Positions 33,960 to 45,912 of a DNA stretch of 64,000 nt are shown here, piece after piece. The translations under genes and the position numbers were made by a program. Source of the stretch: Ceriagrion tenellum (Eukaryota > Arthropoda > Insecta > Odonata > Coenagrionidae); NCBI GenBank assembly GCA_963169105.1, contig OY720638.1:11518749-11582748 (forward strand), written 5' to 3'. Each line of letters opens with the position of its first letter. Positions within the stretch are counted from its first letter, which is position 1. Below the pieces are notes generated by a model, which searched no databases, was not told the DNA's origin, and saw only the letters and a program-made list of their open reading frames with translations.

Positions 33960-34755
33960 ATGGAATCAACAACAACTACTCAAGAGCTCCAACATTTTTT
34001 GAAGGATGAGCATGAAATGTATAAGTCATTCAACAGAGATGCTCTTGGCTATGGCCTTCTAAACTGAGTTCTGTTATCACCACTTTTGGGTATAAAATGA
34101 CCGCTTTCATCTATGGAAAAATACATGGAAGTCTTCTCTGGTAAGAAGAATGTCTGTCATCCATGACTGAAAGACAAGAACAACTTGAGGTGGGAGAAAT
34201 CTACTTCCACCCATAAAGACCTCTTGACTCTTCACTTCTTTTCCATAGTATGGAGAATCAATCCCGAATTGACAAACCATTTCAATGACTAAGAAAATAT
34301 TATTGAAGGTCTCACATTTCTCTTGCTGAACAAGGGAGACTTGTCTGATCCGATGAACAACTATCCTAACACCAACATCATACACTGCATATAAGATTTC
34401 ACATTAATCCTTGGCAACCGTTGCCTCCAGTACCTACAGCCTGAGTGAGTGGATGTATATAAGTAGAGGTATTCTAAGGTGGGAACTGTGTTACACTAGG
34501 ACAACCTGCTCATTGATGGGTGGGATCCATAGCATGGCCTGGACAGACTACTGAATTTGATACCAATTTGTATGAGATCCTTATTGCTGAGATATTGTCT
34601 TGCTTAAGTCAGTAAAAATGTACCAAGTGAGGTGGAGTATCATACCCAAAACATGTTACATCACTGGAAAAGGTGCCTTGTCCTGACTCCTGGTGAGTGG
34701 ACAGTTTCTACAGAGGTGGTTACATAACACTGAGGAATTTACCAAGGAATAACTA
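33960..34755 (+). pseudogene. decayed non-LTR retrotransposon, plus-strand copy of the same family
   Basis: Nucleotide-level similarity to the minus-strand copy is plain: AAGGGAGACTTGTCTGATCC versus AAGGGAGACTTGTCCAATCC, the shared GACAACCTGCTCATTGAT, and TGTCCTGACTCCTGGTGAGTGG versus TGTCCTGACTGCAGGCAAGTGG (compared in pieces). The translation keeps NKGDLSDPMNNYPN but stops are frequent. It lies in inverted orientation to, and about 2.5 kb from, the other copy within one intron. Confidence 0.75.
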
Positions 34756-34875
34756 TGGCCCCCAATGCATTGTGCATTTTTGTATGTCTGAGGGCATATG
34801 GCTGGATAAATATGAATAAGTTCTGGGAGGTTATGAGTGATGTTTGGCGATGAGAAGTGAATGAGAAATAAATTA

Positions 34876-35072
34876 ATGTAACATATGATGTGTCATTATA
34901 TATATTCAAGTGTTGGTCACATTGTGCCATATCATAGTCAATTGTTTCGAGTTGTGTGATGCTTTTGTTTTTCTATTCCGTGCTACTGTATGTGTCGTTG
35001 CCTCGTGTGGAAGCCGCCATATTAAAGTATGTGGTAAAACATCTTTGTGTTATTTGTGCCTATAAAATAACA
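34876..35072 (+). repeat. 5' LTR of copia element (left edge approximate)
   Basis: The right edge is fixed by the adjacent primer site: ...CTATAAAATAACA at 35072. A TG-type start at about 34876 (TGTAACATATGATGTG) is a guess because no second LTR is present. Confidence 0.45.
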
Positions 35073-35086
35073 GGTTATGGGCCCAG
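35073..35086 (+). promoter_or_regulatory. copia-type primer-binding site
   Basis: GGTTATGGGCCCAG is complementary to the anticodon-loop region of insect initiator tRNA-Met (CTGGGCCCATAACC). Copia elements are known to prime from this tRNA half rather than from the 3' end. It directly follows an LTR-like CA end. Confidence 0.8.
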
Positions 35087-35254
35087 GATCTCTTTCCTAC
35101 TGTGCAAGGGCGAAAGAAGTATTTATGAAGTGACGACTATAGGCACATGACGAACTGAGGACGGTGTGGGACTGTATGTAGCCGACGACGACGAGTGTTT
35201 CCACCGACGACGAGTGTTTTCCACTATAGACCGTTTTCGTGTACCCAGACGACG

Positions 35255-35812
35255 ATGGGGTCTGAAAAGACGAAGATTCAGCCCCTGGGTGATGATAACT
35301 ACGGAACTTGGTCGCTTCGAATCCGGGTGATGCTGCAGAAGAGAAGACTATGGGAGGCAATTGAACCTGGATACTTAGATGGAATTGAAGATTGGTCAAA
35401 TGCTCAAAGAAATCGCAATGTAGAAGCATTGAACTTTATTATTGAACATGTTGACGATCAATACTTAACGGAATTGGAAAACTGTACGCTAGCTCGTGAG
35501 GCATGGGAAATACTTAAGGCTATTCACTGCAATTTTTTATGGCTTCACCTAGTGACGTTAATAGAAGAGCTAGCAACAATGAATAAGACAGATGATGTGC
35601 CCATGAAGGATTATTTGTCGAAGGTTCAGCAGTTATTCTCAAAATTGAATCGAGGGGGTATTATATTACCAGAAAAAGCACACGTAGCTTTTGTACTCAG
35701 GGGACTACCAAAGGAAAGGTATGAGGGCTTAATTTTGTCATTGGAACGAGACGAAGACAACGTTACGCTGGCAGTGCTGAAAAATAAACTGTTTTTAGAA
35801 GAGGAAAAATGA
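35255..35812 (+). pseudogene. copia Gag (UBN2-type domain), truncated
   Basis: Start chosen at MGSEKTKIQPLGDDNYGTWS, 170 bp past the primer site; an in-frame upstream Met (35195) lacks Gag-like sequence. Typical features: DNYGTWSLRIRVMLQ, DDQYLTELENC, AREAWEIL and LRGLPKERYEGLILSLE. The frame stops right after LFLEEEK. The usual CCHC knuckle and protease are missing by an internal deletion. Confidence 0.82.
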
Positions 35813-35816
35813 AGTT

Positions 35817-36083
35817 TTGCCCAAATTTAGGAAATATGTAGATCAAGTGGAAGTCTTTCATGAAAGGCGGGTAAAATATCTCCAGAGTGATAATGGGGGA
35901 GAATATTGTAGCCTAGAATTCAAAGGATACCTAGAAGAAAAGGGAGTTACCCACAGACTGACAATCGCAAGAACTCCTCAGCAGAATGGCCGTGCTGAGC
36001 AACTAAATAGAACTCTCCTAAATGTGGTTCGTTGCCTTTTGATTAACTCAAGTATGCCAAAGTATTTTTGGGGGAAGCGTTAG
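35817..36083 (+). pseudogene. copia integrase core, fragment
   Basis: Encodes KYLQSDNGGEYCSLEFKGYL and RTPQQNGRAEQLNRTLLNVV, which hold the second Asp and the Glu of the integrase catalytic triad. The HHCC finger and first catalytic Asp are deleted. The frame breaks at MPKYFWG; the normal continuation (EALATANLIRNRCPS) is in the next frame from 36068. Confidence 0.82.
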
Positions 36084-37135
36084 CAACAGCTAACCTGATA
36101 AGAAATAGGTGCCCATCGATGGCCATAAATGGAAACATACCTTATGAACTGTGGTTTCAAAAGAATCTTACACGAGAAGTTATTGATGAAATGAGGGTAT
36201 TTGGCTGTAGAGCATGGGCCCTGAAATCAGAAGCCAAGGGAAAACTGGAAACTAGAGCTGTGGAGTGTGTGTATCTTGGACAGGTGGAAGGAGTGAAGGG
36301 ACACAAGCTGTATAGTTTGCATGAGAAGAAGATTCACATATCTCGGGATGTGAAGTTTGAAGAGAATATTTTCCCATATCAATCCAAAATCCCTAAATCC
36401 ATGCCAAAACCTTTCAGTGCCGTAGAGAACAGCTCCAGTGAGTCTGAAGAGTGTGAAGATGATGAAAATGAATGTGACAGTAACACTGAAATACCTCATG
36501 AACAATCAGGGGAAAGTGATCAGGACATTGCTGTTGACTTAAGGGATTCAACAGCCTCAAGTGATGAAGTCAATGTCGAGGTGGATATAGATGAATCAGA
36601 GACCAAACCATTACGTAGATCAGTGAGAGAGAGAAAGCTAAAGAAATGTTCATGTTGTGAGGCTAATTGTGTTTGTGAGGCCACAGAGCTACCAGGTTAT
36701 GTATTCTCAGAACCTCTGACCGTAGAAGAATCATTAGGCAGAGAGGATAGGAAAGAGTGGATAGCTGCAATGAGAGAAGAGATTGACAATTTGAAAGAAA
36801 ATCAGACATGGAAATTAGTTAAGAAACCTAAAAATGCTAACGTTATTGGTTCAAAATGGGTGTTTAGTTTAAAACTAAGTAAAGATGGTAATATTCAGAG
36901 ATACAAAGCCAGATTAGTAGCTCAGGGATATAATCAGATTTATGGAATTGATTATTGGGAAAGTTACAGCCCAGTGATGAGAAGAGCCAGCCTGAGAGTC
37001 CTGCTAGCTATATCTGTGCAAAAAGGATGGTCAGTCGATCATGTGGATGTGGTAGCTGCTTATTTAAACAGTAAGTTGAAGGAGCCTGTCTATATGTGTC
37101 AACCAAAATACTGGGAGGAGGGAAGTCATGATGAG
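36068..37135 (+). pseudogene. copia integrase C-terminus and N-terminal RT, truncated
   Basis: Continues from the frameshift with LATANLIRNRCPSMAI and PYELWF, the integrase tail (VFGCRAWAL, VECVYLGQ), an acidic linker, then RT: WIAAMREEIDNLKENQTWKL, GSKWVFSLK, RYKARLVAQGYNQIYGIDYW, VDHVDVVAAYLNSKLKEPVY and MCQP. The RT ends at DEVC (about 37135), before the YVDD active site and RNase H. The sequence there switches to an inverted gag-like fragment. Confidence 0.82.
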
Positions 37136-37139
37136 GTAT

Positions 37140-37547
37140 GCCTTTTGCTTCACTTTCTTCATTTGATGCATCCTTCTCCTCACCATTAAGGCCTTCACCT
37201 CCTCATTCTTTTCTTGTTCTCTCACCAAATTTTCTCGTTTCTCTTCTGTATTGCCATCTACTCGTTTCATTGTCCACTCCAACAACTTTAGGGCAGTTCC
37301 TTGCAATGTGGCCGGGGTTATTGCACGCAAAACAGACCACATTTCTTCTTCCATTACTCCAAAGACTTTTCTCATTTGTACCTCTATCTGCCTCTCGTTC
37401 ATTGGGTGTCTCCAATTCTTGCTTCAAATAACATGATGTACATGTGGCATACAAGAGAGAGAATGAGGCCTTGTGTGACAGATTTGGATTCACACCACGT
37501 GTAAAATGAGTATGATTAGTCTCACAGTGGTTATTCAATATTTTCAT
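37140..37547 (-). pseudogene. inverted Gag CCHC-knuckle fragment
   Basis: A minus-strand frame (37203-37547) contains VVCFACNNPGHIARNCPKVV, a C-x2-C-x4-H-x4-C zinc knuckle of retroelement Gag, followed by Arg/Glu-rich sequence. It abuts the broken copia RT in opposite orientation. It may be the knuckle region missing from the adjacent copia Gag or belong to another element. Confidence 0.7.
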
Positions 37548-37549
37548 GG

Positions 37550-39162
37550 CAAAAGTGCAGGAAATGCATGTGTGTATAATGTAAGTGCAGTGGTTGGAGA
37601 TGTAAATGTTTGAGTTCTACTTTACTCTGATTATGATATGTTGCTGTCTAAAACCTCAGAGAAATGAAACAGGAAACTGGATTAATTTTGTGAAGCAAAT
37701 GTAAAAGAAGTAAATGTATTAAAGACCAAAATAATGGTTTTTTCACCAGGAGAATCGGAAGACTGCTTGGATTGTGAGGGCAAATGCTGAAATGATTGAA
37801 TAAATAGGCTGGGAATTTTGTGTACCTTGACAGAATGCTCACAAAAGAAGGAAGGATAATCAAGGGTATTAAAAGACATGTGAATGCTGAAGGAAAAGTA
37901 ATGGACTATGTGAAAATCTGGCACATTCCTGATGTATGATATTAGAGAACTGTGGAATTGTGTGGAGGGAAATGCAGAGTTTGACTAGGTGGAGAATCCA
38001 AAGTCAACACCATGGGTTATATACTGGGCTCATCGAGGATTTTATTTTTGACTAAGGAAGTATAAATCTCATGACATGGAAGTATACAATTCCTCACTGT
38101 ATTCTATGAAAGTGAAATCTGGGTGTAATAAGATAATAATAAATTTAGGTTAAATGCAGTAGGAGTGTGATTCCTGAGAAATGCTAACAATAAAAGTGGG
38201 AAAGAAGTAGAGTAGTAGGTAATGAAAAAGAGTGACATTAATCCTCCCCTAATGGAAATATTTAACTGGAGGATGCTTGATAGGCTTGGATACACTAAAA
38301 GGCTGGATGAAAGTGAAATTGTGAAACAGATGAATGAAAATGTAATTTCTGTTTTTCATGATTTTTTAAGCAATACTTTTTATAAGACAAATTGTAACAT
38401 ATTAACTGTGGCTGTCACTAATGAGTTATTCACCTAGCATTAGTGGCTGACATGTCCTTGACATGAGTGATGGTATTAGTTGTTGTAACTGCTTTATTAA
38501 AAAATATAGCCACTGAAGAGATATGAATAGTTTTTACACATACTCACTACATATATAAAATGTGTGATGGCTCCATGGACGCTGACAAATTGTGCTAAAA
38601 ATTTATCTTTGCTAAATGGCAAACAGTAGCAAGGCTAAGATAATTCCCTATAAAAATAGTATCTACATCAGTTTGCATGAACTTTGCCACTGTCTCATAT
38701 CCTGCTCAGGAAATTTACTAAACAAATTCACTTTCAGGTATAGCTAATTCATCTCATTGAACAGTTGACTAATTATTATTATTAGGAATATTATTAAGAA
38801 TATTACAATTAAGGTCATGGTTCCTACCTGTATGGGTTTAATCTTCAACCATTGAATATAATAGTTAATTATAAGCATATTTAAGGCCAAATTGATGAAT
38901 GCAAATCCATGCTACCAATCACATATATTCCCAAATACACAGAACTTAAGATTCATTGATTTTTTTGGATAAGTAGTTACATCTAGCATAGAGGATGAAT
39001 TTGTGGAAGAAGATAAATACTCAAGGCATTATTAAAAATTTTAAATATGGGATATGTGATTTCAAGAGACTTCAAGTATGGTTTTCAGAAGAATAGGAGT
39101 CTTCAACAAGCAGTCCTTGTATTTTTAATAATGATTTTGAATTAAAGACATCATGGTCTTAC
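37550..39162. other. intronic sequence, nothing recognised
   Basis: AT-rich DNA between the retroelement cluster and the next forked exon; no coding similarity or repeat edges seen. Confidence 0.4.
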
Positions 39163-39398
39163 TTCTTAGGTGGTGGAATTGACTTGGTCAATGTAGTGGA
39201 AGTTTCTGTTCCACCTACTCCTTGCTTAGAAGCAAGTAGATGTCTTTTCCAAACTGGAATCGATTGCAGCCTCCTTTCTTCAGCAGCCCTCTGGACTTCC
39301 TCAGCTGCTTCCCTCCTCGCCTTCTCAGCTGCTTTTCGGGCCATCATCTGACGCTTCCACTGTGGTATTACGTTTCCTGCAGAATCTTGCTCTGGTAT
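39163..39398 (-). CDS. f: forked/espin-family protein, WKRQ-module exon
   Basis: The acceptor is CTACTATTCAG and the donor AAGAA|GTAAGA. The 236-nt exon enters in phase 0 and leaves two bases. It encodes IPEQDSAGNVIPQWKRQMMA, an Arg/Glu/Ala-rich helical stretch (ARKAAEKARREAAEE), and a second Trp-Lys-Arg unit (IPVWKRHLLASK). The G-x-x-I-P-x-W-K-R-Q-M-x-x-R-K block is the hallmark shared by espin and Forked, within their C-terminal actin-bundling region. An in-frame stop lies 1-3 bp into the intron, so reading through gives a false C-terminus; the donor and phase fit favour splicing to 28817. Confidence 0.92.
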
Positions 39399-40302
39399 CT
39401 GAATAGTAGAGGTCACAGAAAGAGCTAGTTAAAAGATTTGAGGAAGCAACAAACTTTTTAGCTTTATAATGCCTGAAGATTGGCACAGTATCACACAGGC
39501 CTCTTGGGTTAAATTAAGGCTTTAATTGTTCAAAAGTTCCAATCAAGCAACTATTCCAATGTTTTCCCCCATCTGCCAAGGTATTCAACCCATTGCATGT
39601 GGACTAGCCCTTCAAGGAGTTTTTGGAAAACTAACTAAGGCACTGGCTTATTTGGTTCTCTATGGGATAGATGGAATTTGTGACGTAGATGCTAAGACTA
39701 AAATGCTCAGTGCTGATTCATTAAGGCACAATTCATTGTTTATCTATACTGCAACAAGATATTAAGTATTGAGGAATCTCTAAGGGTAATTACTTCATAA
39801 GTGGCATATCTAATTTTTAAAAAATAGTGCTAATAGGAAACCATGTCAATGCATTGAAGGTATTAATGCAATGTGGTATTTGAAACAATCAAGAGAAATT
39901 TGTGGGGCCTTCACTATCCCTTATTTTTACTTGTACTGCACATAGGCAGTTGGACAATGATGAAAAGATCTCAAATGCTATCTTAATTCATTCAAATTTG
40001 ACATTTCTTATTTCAATCATTATTTTTATGAGGGTAGAATCCACTTAGATTCATATAGTTTTTCAACATGACCAATGCCATTTTCATGTTTTTCAGTCTC
40101 CTGATCCCACCTGTGTTAATTCAGGAGATTTGAAAAATTCATTTCATAATATAGTAGGTAATAAATAATGGATTTCAAATGAAATAATAATGTAAAATTT
40201 TTCTCAGGAATTAGTTCATAAAGTTATTCTGTTGGCAGAAAGATACAAGTCTAAAAAATTGAAGGGAAAAATGTATGAGAATTACTTCTTGTTAATACAT
40301 AC

Positions 40303-40505
40303 TTTTTGTACAAAGCTATCAGCTGTGAGTTGCTTTGAAATCTCCACGAAGAGCTCCTTTTCTTGCAGCTCCTCTTCTTTAGCTTTCTCAACTTTAAGCT
40401 TCTTTATCCCAGATATATCACGTGACATCTTGAGCTCAGCAATTAGGTTCTCTTTTTGAGACTGGAAAGCTTGACTTGGAGTTCCTCCAGGAGATGAGGA
40501 GTTGC
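40303..40505 (-). CDS. f: forked/espin-family protein, coiled-coil exon
   Basis: The acceptor is ACTTCAG and the donor AAAAA|GTATGT. The 203-nt exon enters with two bases and leaves phase 0, joining exactly to IPEQDSAGN of the next exon. It encodes NSSSPGGTPSQAFQSQKENL and then IAELKMSRDISGIKKLKVEK, a charged helix of coiled-coil character. The T-P-S-Q-A-F and I-A-E-L-K-x-S-x-D-I-x-G-I-K-K-L blocks are what I recall of insect Forked. Confidence 0.9.
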
Positions 40506-41234
40506 CTGAAGTAATGTATATTGATGAGCTATTAGGTCTCCAACTATAGCCCGAAATTCATGATTGACTTCTATATGACAAGAAAAAGAATGTGCTCCCA
40601 AATAAAGCTATCATTAAAAGAGGACAACTAATCCATTTCTATTATTTCATGATAGCATGATTCAAAACAATTTATGTGCCTGTGCCAATAAAACAGAGGG
40701 TATATCATGGCATTGCTGCATGTACTTGGAAGGAGTTAGTTCAAAAGATCAAAATTTACTTTAATGGCAATACACATAAAACTAAAATCATATTTAAGTG
40801 CAAACTGAAGTCAAATGAAAGGCCAATGGATAAATGAGCATTGGTCAAGGTAATTCATGCTATTTTCCTTGGCAGTTTGAGAGCATGAGGATAGAAGGAT
40901 AAGGGTGCATCACAGGATAAGTATTGATTCAGATTACTTAAATTTCGGTTAGCAAAGACGCTGATTTTTCATGAAGAAATGAAATTTTCAGGGTGCAGGT
41001 AATAAGCCCTATCAACCCTTAACTCACATTCATACCGGTTACCTGAGGGATAGTTGGAAGTATGACAGAGGTAGGCAAGAAAAAATGGAGCACATCAGTA
41101 ACCTTCATGAAATCCTCTTTGTGATGGACTGTTGCTTTTATCCTCATGGTCAGTGGAAGTTGGAGCACCATATTTGGAACCCGCCGGGAACAATAAAGAA
41201 CAAATGGCAGGAACACACAAAAACACACACTCAC

Positions 41235-41849
41235 TTAGTGCTTTCAGAGAGCCCGATGTTGAAGTCATCGTGGGAGCGGACAGGGTTTTAGTGACCCTCT
41301 CAGTGCGGCGGAGTTGCACACTGTTGAGGTCGTGGATACTGATGGTAGCAAGCGGTTGCTGATATTTCTGTTTGCTGCCGCCCATAGCGGGGCTGGCCGG
41401 GCGGTCCGTGCTCGCTATCGCTGCGGGTAGTGGCGGAGGCGCGGGCCCGGCCTGGGTCCCCGGCTCTCCAGACGCCGCCGCCTCGCCGTCCTCCGAGGCG
41501 GCGTCCGCACGTGGCATGGCTGCCGACGACGTGGACGGCGGCTGGCCGGCGGCCTTACCACCGCCGATGCTGCGCAAGTACTCGGACGGCTTGATGAGCG
41601 CGTTGTCGCCGACGGGGAACTGCGGCGGGATGAAGAGCACGAGCTGGCGGTGGACGGGCTGCGGGGCCCTCTGGTGAGGAGGGGCTTGGCCGCCCTCGGG
41701 GGCCGCGTGGATGTCCGCCGGGGCGGCCTCCGTGTTGGCGGGCGAGGGATGCGGGGTGGCAGGGAAGCCCCCGGCGGGCTGCGGGGGCGGCGGAGGCGGC
41801 GGCGGCGGCGGTGGCTGCGAAGGTGCCGGCGTCGTCTTCCGGCCGTGGC
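41235..41849 (-). CDS. f: forked/espin-family protein, proline-rich and WH2-like exon
   Basis: The acceptor is TACGACCGCAG after a C/T-rich tract and the donor CTAA|GTGAGT. The 615-nt exon enters with two bases and leaves one. Contents in order: HGRKTTPAPSQ, a run of 11 Pro, an Ala/Pro-rich linker, PPQFPVGDNALIKPSEYLRS, a second Pro/Ala linker, GGSKQKYQQPLATISIHDLN and SVQLRRTERVTKT. The last part resembles a WH2-type actin-monomer motif (hydrophobic helix then L-R-R-T). Pro runs are typical profilin or SH3 ligands. The exon is far more GC-rich than its surroundings. The longer minus-strand frame extending to 41910 and beyond is not needed once the acceptor is used. Confidence 0.88.
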
Positions 41850-44800
41850 CTGCGGTCGTATGAGAGAGAATGAGAGCGGGTCGGGTGCCTGTGCCGGGTG
41901 GGGGCGGCACCCGGAGAAAGGGGGCGGTCAGCGAGGCGTCGAGAGCGGCGGGGAGGGTGCACAGAGGTGTCGACTGGGTGCGGTGAGCCTTAAAACCTTC
42001 AAAGGCACACGTCCATGAGCACGGGAGTCGGGCTGGCGGTTGCGCTCCGCCGGGGGTGCAGAACGGGCTTAGGCATGTGGGTCAGAGCGTCGGAGGAGAG
42101 AGCGGACTTCAATAAAGGAGCTCACCCGGCGACACCCTTTTCTCGACTCGCCGGTTTCTCTAGGAGTTCATGAGGCGTTTTAATTGGACGCAGATCCTTT
42201 CCGCTGACTCAAGCGCCTAGGGATTGACGGGCGCCCTGCCGGTTGGATCGTTGGAATGCGACGATGAGACTTGGGGAAGGATTGTTTTCGTGACCGAGAC
42301 TCAGTGAGGAATTTGATTTGCTTTACGAACAAGGTTCTACTGCTCGTCGACTTCGACGGTGGATCATGCCAAGTAGTGGTTAAACCTGCTGATTTAACTT
42401 TCGGCAAGTTTCAGCACGAGCCCCTACAAGTTGCTGCACGAACAATTGTCGCAACGTAGTATACACGCATAATCAGAATATAAATCGGGCAATTTCATGG
42501 ACGTGTTTGCGCAGCTGTGCATGGTGATGAGTCTGCACGATGAAATTTTGAACGAAGTTACTTGCATCGTGTAAACAGGCCTTACGCATTAGTAGCGAAG
42601 GTCACACATGATTTATTTTTGAAGCGTTATATGAGAAATATGAGGCTTATAAAGTTTTTATGTGAATCCAATTTGCAGACGAAATTATTTGAAGGGAAAG
42701 GTGCAATAAAGAAACTAATAAATCATTAGGTTAACAATATCTTACCAAATTAGCCCCGGAGCAATTGTACTTAGGTAACGAGAGCACGTGAAGAATCTCA
42801 ACCTTATTAGCACCTGTGTATCGAGGTTGAATGCCCCCGTGATCACTCAATCATGGAAACCAAGCTATGTACATTTGACATTATTGCTCTTCCCTTCCAC
42901 CCTCGCTTAGTTGCATATCGGGAGGAACTCAAACGAGAATACACCAGGTCTTCGTGAAAAATCACAAAATAATGGTTATTAAGGTACTTATTAGTTGACA
43001 TCACCATTCGTGATTATTATTGGCCAAACCGTAAGGGGAAGAAAACTAGCTATGAATACCATAATTTCAGGCAACATCCTCGAAAACCTAGCCCCGAAAA
43101 GATTATCAATGATTCTGGGATACCTAGTGGGTGCGCTAAATAGGTTAAATCCTGGCGAAGACAGCATTTTCTTCTTTTAATCTCCTTGCTCTCCTCAAGT
43201 CGATGCAACCAATGATAACCGATGGAATTTACCACTTTCAGCACTTTATTTTCTTCGACGAGACGATAAAATATGCTCCGCTCTTGAAAAAACTATCCCC
43301 TTTTCCGAAAATATCACTCTGCTCACATGAGTGCTTTAGTGTAATGTGTTCCTTTTCGCTATGCAGTGGATTCTGGTGGTTATCATAACTGGAGACAAGT
43401 GATCAGCTTTCCATGCATCCAACTAATCGCAGAGGAAATCGACCAATACTGTTTCCAGTTGTGAAGGATCGCTAAAAAAGGCGATGACTTACAACTAACA
43501 TGCTGCAAGGCTCCTTCAGATTGGAGCCTCATTCCTAGGAAAATAGTCCCTGAAACGTCGGAGACTTTCGGAGACATTTTTTTTAATTCCAGCAAGATAA
43601 GGAAAGGATACGTCACTGAGGGGACCTTGGGGCCCCGTGAAGGCACATACTCGTCATTTTTACATTCCCAGAAATCTTCCACTGCAAATAAAAAAAGTCC
43701 AACTAGCATCCGTTTCAACGTCCAAGCTTGCGTTTTCCCGTGACCATAGATTTTTCCTAGTTCCCCAATGTCTCTTCTACTTAAAATGGCCACTGAAAGG
43801 TGAAACATATAGTTTTTACGGTATTGAAAACAAGTCTTAAGTTTAGAATAACATTGCTCAGCCATCAAAAAGTTCTAAAAGGTGATTGTCGTTCGAACGA
43901 TGAAGAGAATTTGTTTCCACCACACTAGCTGCAGTGTGCTTCATAGCGGTACGTAACTGGATCCGATAGTAGTCGAGCGTGTGCTCGTAAGCTATGCACT
44001 GGAACATGACTGTTATTTTTCTTTCCCCCGACAATGAGTTAATGAGGACTAGAGCATCGCCATGAGTTATTTACACAAAAATTACGGAGACTAAATAAAT
44101 ACTAATTTTCCTTTTGGTTGTTTTGCTACTCACCGAACGAATTTTATTTTCTTAAAAATGTAACCTTTCCAAAAACGGTCGGAAAATCAAGCGTTTAGAT
44201 AACTCTTTCGAATGAATAGCATAGATTAAAATTATCTAGCCTTAAGCGGCCATGTTATCTTATCATCTTTTTGCTCCAGTTACCTTAGTAGACAACTGTT
44301 TCCGCAAGCAACCAAAAACAAGTAAAATATTCAAGAGTGGTATAACCACACTAGAGAATATGAAAAATTATATCTGCTCGTTTATTGGTCATCGGAACTA
44401 GGATTGACTTTTTTATCGGAGAAAGGGCTTAGGTTCACTTTTTACGCTCGCTATCACTTTTATTTCTTCGTAAGTCGCGAAAATCAATATTATTTGAACA
44501 AAAACCTATGAAATTGTACTCAGTGTAAGGGAAAATTACTCGATGGTGTAACATTTTCTTCATATTGTAGACAAATTTAAAATATCCTTTGTTTAAACCA
44601 TTAAAATATTTTCTCAACTAAGTTGCGCTAATTTTGGAGTTAAGATATACCAGGGGACTCAGTTGTCGAGGCTTCATCTAAGGGATTCAAGCCGTAAATT
44701 TCGGGGTAAAATTGTAAAATACCTTCAACTTTCTCGATCATCTTTCTTAACTCACCTTTAGATGATTAAGCAAACTGTAAGGAGATTTATTTATAGTGTG

Positions 44801-45676
44801 CAGTCGGGACGCCCTCACGAATGAAATGGCAGAGGAGCAGGGAAAATTGGCCTTCTCTTCCACTAACTTAAGTTGCTGAAGATACTTCGGGTTCAAATGA
44901 TCTCTCATGCTTGTGCTGCATCATTTTATGGTTCTAGATACATGAGATTTCGAGAACGAAAAATGTTCACATTTTATTTTATCCACTTGTTCATTTTTTC
45001 TTCGATCTTGCAGGAATGTCCGGAAAATGCCATGCCACGAACTTAGAGCTATTGTGCAAATAAGTCGATAAAAATTACTCTACCAATAAAGGTGGTTGGA
45101 GCGGAAATCGTTGAGGTCATTGAGGGCTTATTTTGAAAATGCTTCAAGTTAGCCGAAAAATACCCCACGACTCCGAATTTTTCCTTACTATAAACCATGT
45201 GATTAATTCATATTTCGACTCTGTATTCGAAATTTAAGCGTAAATGCTATTAAAAAACGTTTACTAGAATATATTACGAAATATCTGTCATGTGCTATAA
45301 GTTTAAGTGTTAAAATAGCAGTTAATTGCTAAAAATAAAATTAGTATGGTGCAATTTTTTTCACTTTCAGCTTCAGATATTATAAATAAGAGTACCTACG
45401 TACGAAAAGTTACACGTAATTCTATGCGTAGACAGAAATCGCTCCGAACACTAATACTTGCCAGATGGTGCGGCAACCAGATGGTCCGCCAACATTAAAG
45501 CGTGATCGGTTGTGGTTGAAAATTTTCATTGTTATTCTCTGTTCTAACCATTCAATTGTAGCTCATCATCCAATTAAACTTTCTGCCGACTCCGGGCCGA
45601 AGACGTGGCGGGCCCCGTGCAACCGTCAACACAGGTAAACATAATGGTTGAAGGCGTAACTTTGTGGAATGCCACC

Positions 45677-45912
45677 GCAGACATGACGAAAAAGAAAAAA
45701 ATCTCTTGGTAAATTCCACACTTAAAACTTTTATTCCCGATCTAGGTTTCGATTGCCTTGCAATTACTTTCAAAGGTCTTTGACTTTTTCAAAGGTCATT
45801 GACAAAGATCTTTACCTTTGAAAATGATTGCAAGGCAATCGAAACCTAGGTCGGGAATACAAATTTTAAGTGTGGAATCGACCAAGAGATTTTTCTTTTT
45901 CGCCATATCTGC
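45677..45912. repeat. foldback element (about 100-bp arms)
   Basis: Arms 45677-45777 and 45814-45912 are reverse complements with few mismatches (shared AATCTCTTGGT, ATTCCACACTTAAAA, TAGGTTTCGATTGCCTTGCA), with a 36-nt spacer. On the plus strand (45815-45853) the right arm reads CCTTTGAAAAT, stem GATTGC/GCAATC, GAAACCTAGGTCG, the same layout as the hammerhead-like motif in the 12-kb foldback. Confidence 0.85.

Larger units (their letters stand above)
28818..39162 (-). other. f: 10.3-kb forked intron
   Basis: Bounded by donor GAA|GTAAGA (39162 side) and acceptor TTTTCAG (28818 side), phase 2 on both sides. It holds two decayed non-LTR copies in opposite orientation, a copia element and an inverted gag fragment. 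Unexplained sequence remains at 31505-33959 and 37550-39162. Confidence 0.85.

Noticed and set aside
41372..42018. GC-rich plus-strand open frames opposite the forked proline-rich exon
   Set aside because: Antisense shadows of a CpG-rich exon; no motifs, and the minus-strand exon has phase-matched splice sites.
43495..43566. CCTGAAACGTCGGAG resembling the downstream half of a hammerhead core
   Set aside because: The upstream CTGANGA segment is absent, so the core cannot form.
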